In this document: positions 39,624 through 39,994 of the stretch, piece after piece
Layout of the letters: each line of letters starts with the position of its first letter
Position numbering within the stretch: position 1 is the stretch's first letter
From: Lentisphaerota bacterium
Lineage (GTDB): Bacteria > Verrucomicrobiota > Lentisphaeria > Victivallales > Victivallaceae
NCBI GenBank assembly: GCA_015061685.1
Contig: SUWD01000025.1
Location: 1-39,994 of the forward strand
Length of the DNA stretch: 39,994 nt
Reading direction: 5' to 3'
Position numbers and translations under genes: made by a program
Notes under the pieces: generated by a model
Seen by the model: only the letters and a program-made list of their open reading frames with translations
Databases searched by the model: none
What the model was told of the DNA's origin: nothing

Positions 39624-39994
39624 ATGAAATTGATCAAATGGCGTGAACCTGCCGGAGAAACCGTTTCAACCATTTTCACCGGGGACTTTTCCCCGAGGGA
39701 AATCAATGCCGATGATGTTGCTGTCAGAGCAGAGGAGATCGCTGCTCTCATAAAACCCTCTTTCATAAAGAGCGATCTGCGGATCTGTCAATTGGAGTGT
39801 GCCGTCACCCGGCAGGATACCCCGATCGCCAAAAGCGGCCCCAATCACCGCAGTCATGAGGGGTGCCTGAAGTTTCTGCAGGCTTTGGAAATAGATATTG
39901 CTCTGCTTGCCAACAACCACACCGGAGATTACGGTAAAGAGGGATTATCCGATACGCTGGAGAATTGCCGCAAAGCCGGAATAAAAACCGTCGG
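39624..39994 (+). CDS. CapA-family protein (PgsA/CapA-like phosphoesterase fold), 3' end missing
   Basis: About 124 codons to the right window edge from ATG 39624, with AGGAGG upstream. Family features: FTGDFSPRE near the N terminus (metal site GD), NLE-like ICQLECAVT, KSGPNHRSH, IALLANNHTGDYGKEGLSD (NNH motif) and the AGI of CRKAGIKTV. CapA proteins are calcineurin-like phosphoesterases tied to poly-gamma-glutamate or other capsule synthesis; many are uncharacterised. No signal peptide or lipobox is seen at this start, so a cytoplasmic member is likely. Confidence 0.85.
   Translation, partial: MKLIKWREPAGETVSTIFTGDFSPREINADDVAVRAEEIAALIKPSFIKSDLRICQLECAVTRQDTPIAKSGPNHRSHEGCLKFLQALEIDIALLANNHTGDYGKEGLSDTLENCRKAGIKTV

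Noticed and set aside
1..39994. CRISPR array, rRNA, replication origin, known riboswitch
   Set aside because: No direct-repeat/spacer pattern, no rRNA-like stretch, no DnaA-box cluster, and no recognisable riboswitch core seen on either strand.

Overview
The window looks like a chromosomal segment from a Lentisphaerota-type bacterium (Victivallis/Lentisphaera relatives or a close PVC-group lineage). This is an inference. It rests on the prepilin-like protein with [17 protein letters not shown] and H-X9-DG motifs beside sugar genes, a Ser/Thr kinase with a Zn-ribbon head, the mix of GH4/GH36/GH130 enzymes with Gfo/Idh oxidoreductase and isomerase genes, and TTGCAA/TATATT-type promoters. No 16S or marker gene fixes the taxon.

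Layout. (1) 1-5156, minus strand: a probable four-gene operon (SSS-family symporter, TsaC/Sua5, SurA/PpiC-like chaperone, Ser/Thr kinase cut by the window edge), and a separate secreted surface-repeat protein. (2) 5184-13703: housekeeping core, mostly plus strand: an RF-1-like GGQ protein, an acidic Zn-ribbon protein (minus), proB-miaB, then rhomboid-queA-M50 protease-NUDIX, then an ECF sigma factor, a short membrane protein (possible anti-sigma) and a helical lipoprotein. (3) 13771-21828, accessory region: tRNA-Ala(GGC) with a very strong terminator, two copies of a small GIY-YIG nuclease gene each preceded by a nearly invariant 66-nt structured repeat, a 3' remnant of a third copy, dispersed direct and inverted repeats, and mostly unrecognised membrane, secreted and lipoprotein genes driven by closely similar promoters. 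The region ends with a tyrosine-phosphatase lipoprotein. (4) 21863-38989, minus strand: a sugar-catabolism locus with a GntR/LacI-type regulator, GH130, a prepilin-like protein, a metallo-beta-lactamase/TIM-barrel fusion, two further sugar isomerase-like proteins, a 1251-residue secreted CBM/glycosidase-like protein, GH4, GH36, an enolase-superfamily protein and a Gfo/Idh/MocA oxidoreductase. A remnant of a YagK/YfjJ-like (inovirus Gp2-like) gene is fused to its downstream edge. (5) 39000-39994: operator-like repeats, debris of an IS30-like element, and the start of a CapA-like gene.

How the genes work together. The minus-strand sugar locus reads as a regulon for an alpha-galactoside or mannoside-containing glycan. 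The secreted protein would bind or cut the polymer, GH36, GH4 and GH130 would release or phosphorolyse sugars, and the oxidoreductase, enolase-superfamily and isomerase proteins would carry an oxidised sugar towards central metabolism, under the GntR/LacI-type regulator. The exact substrate cannot be read from sequence.

The best candidate for something undescribed is the GIY-YIG/hairpin element family next to tRNA-Ala. Its non-coding part is more conserved than its protein, its hairpins show a compensatory base change, and a degraded copy lies 2 kb away.
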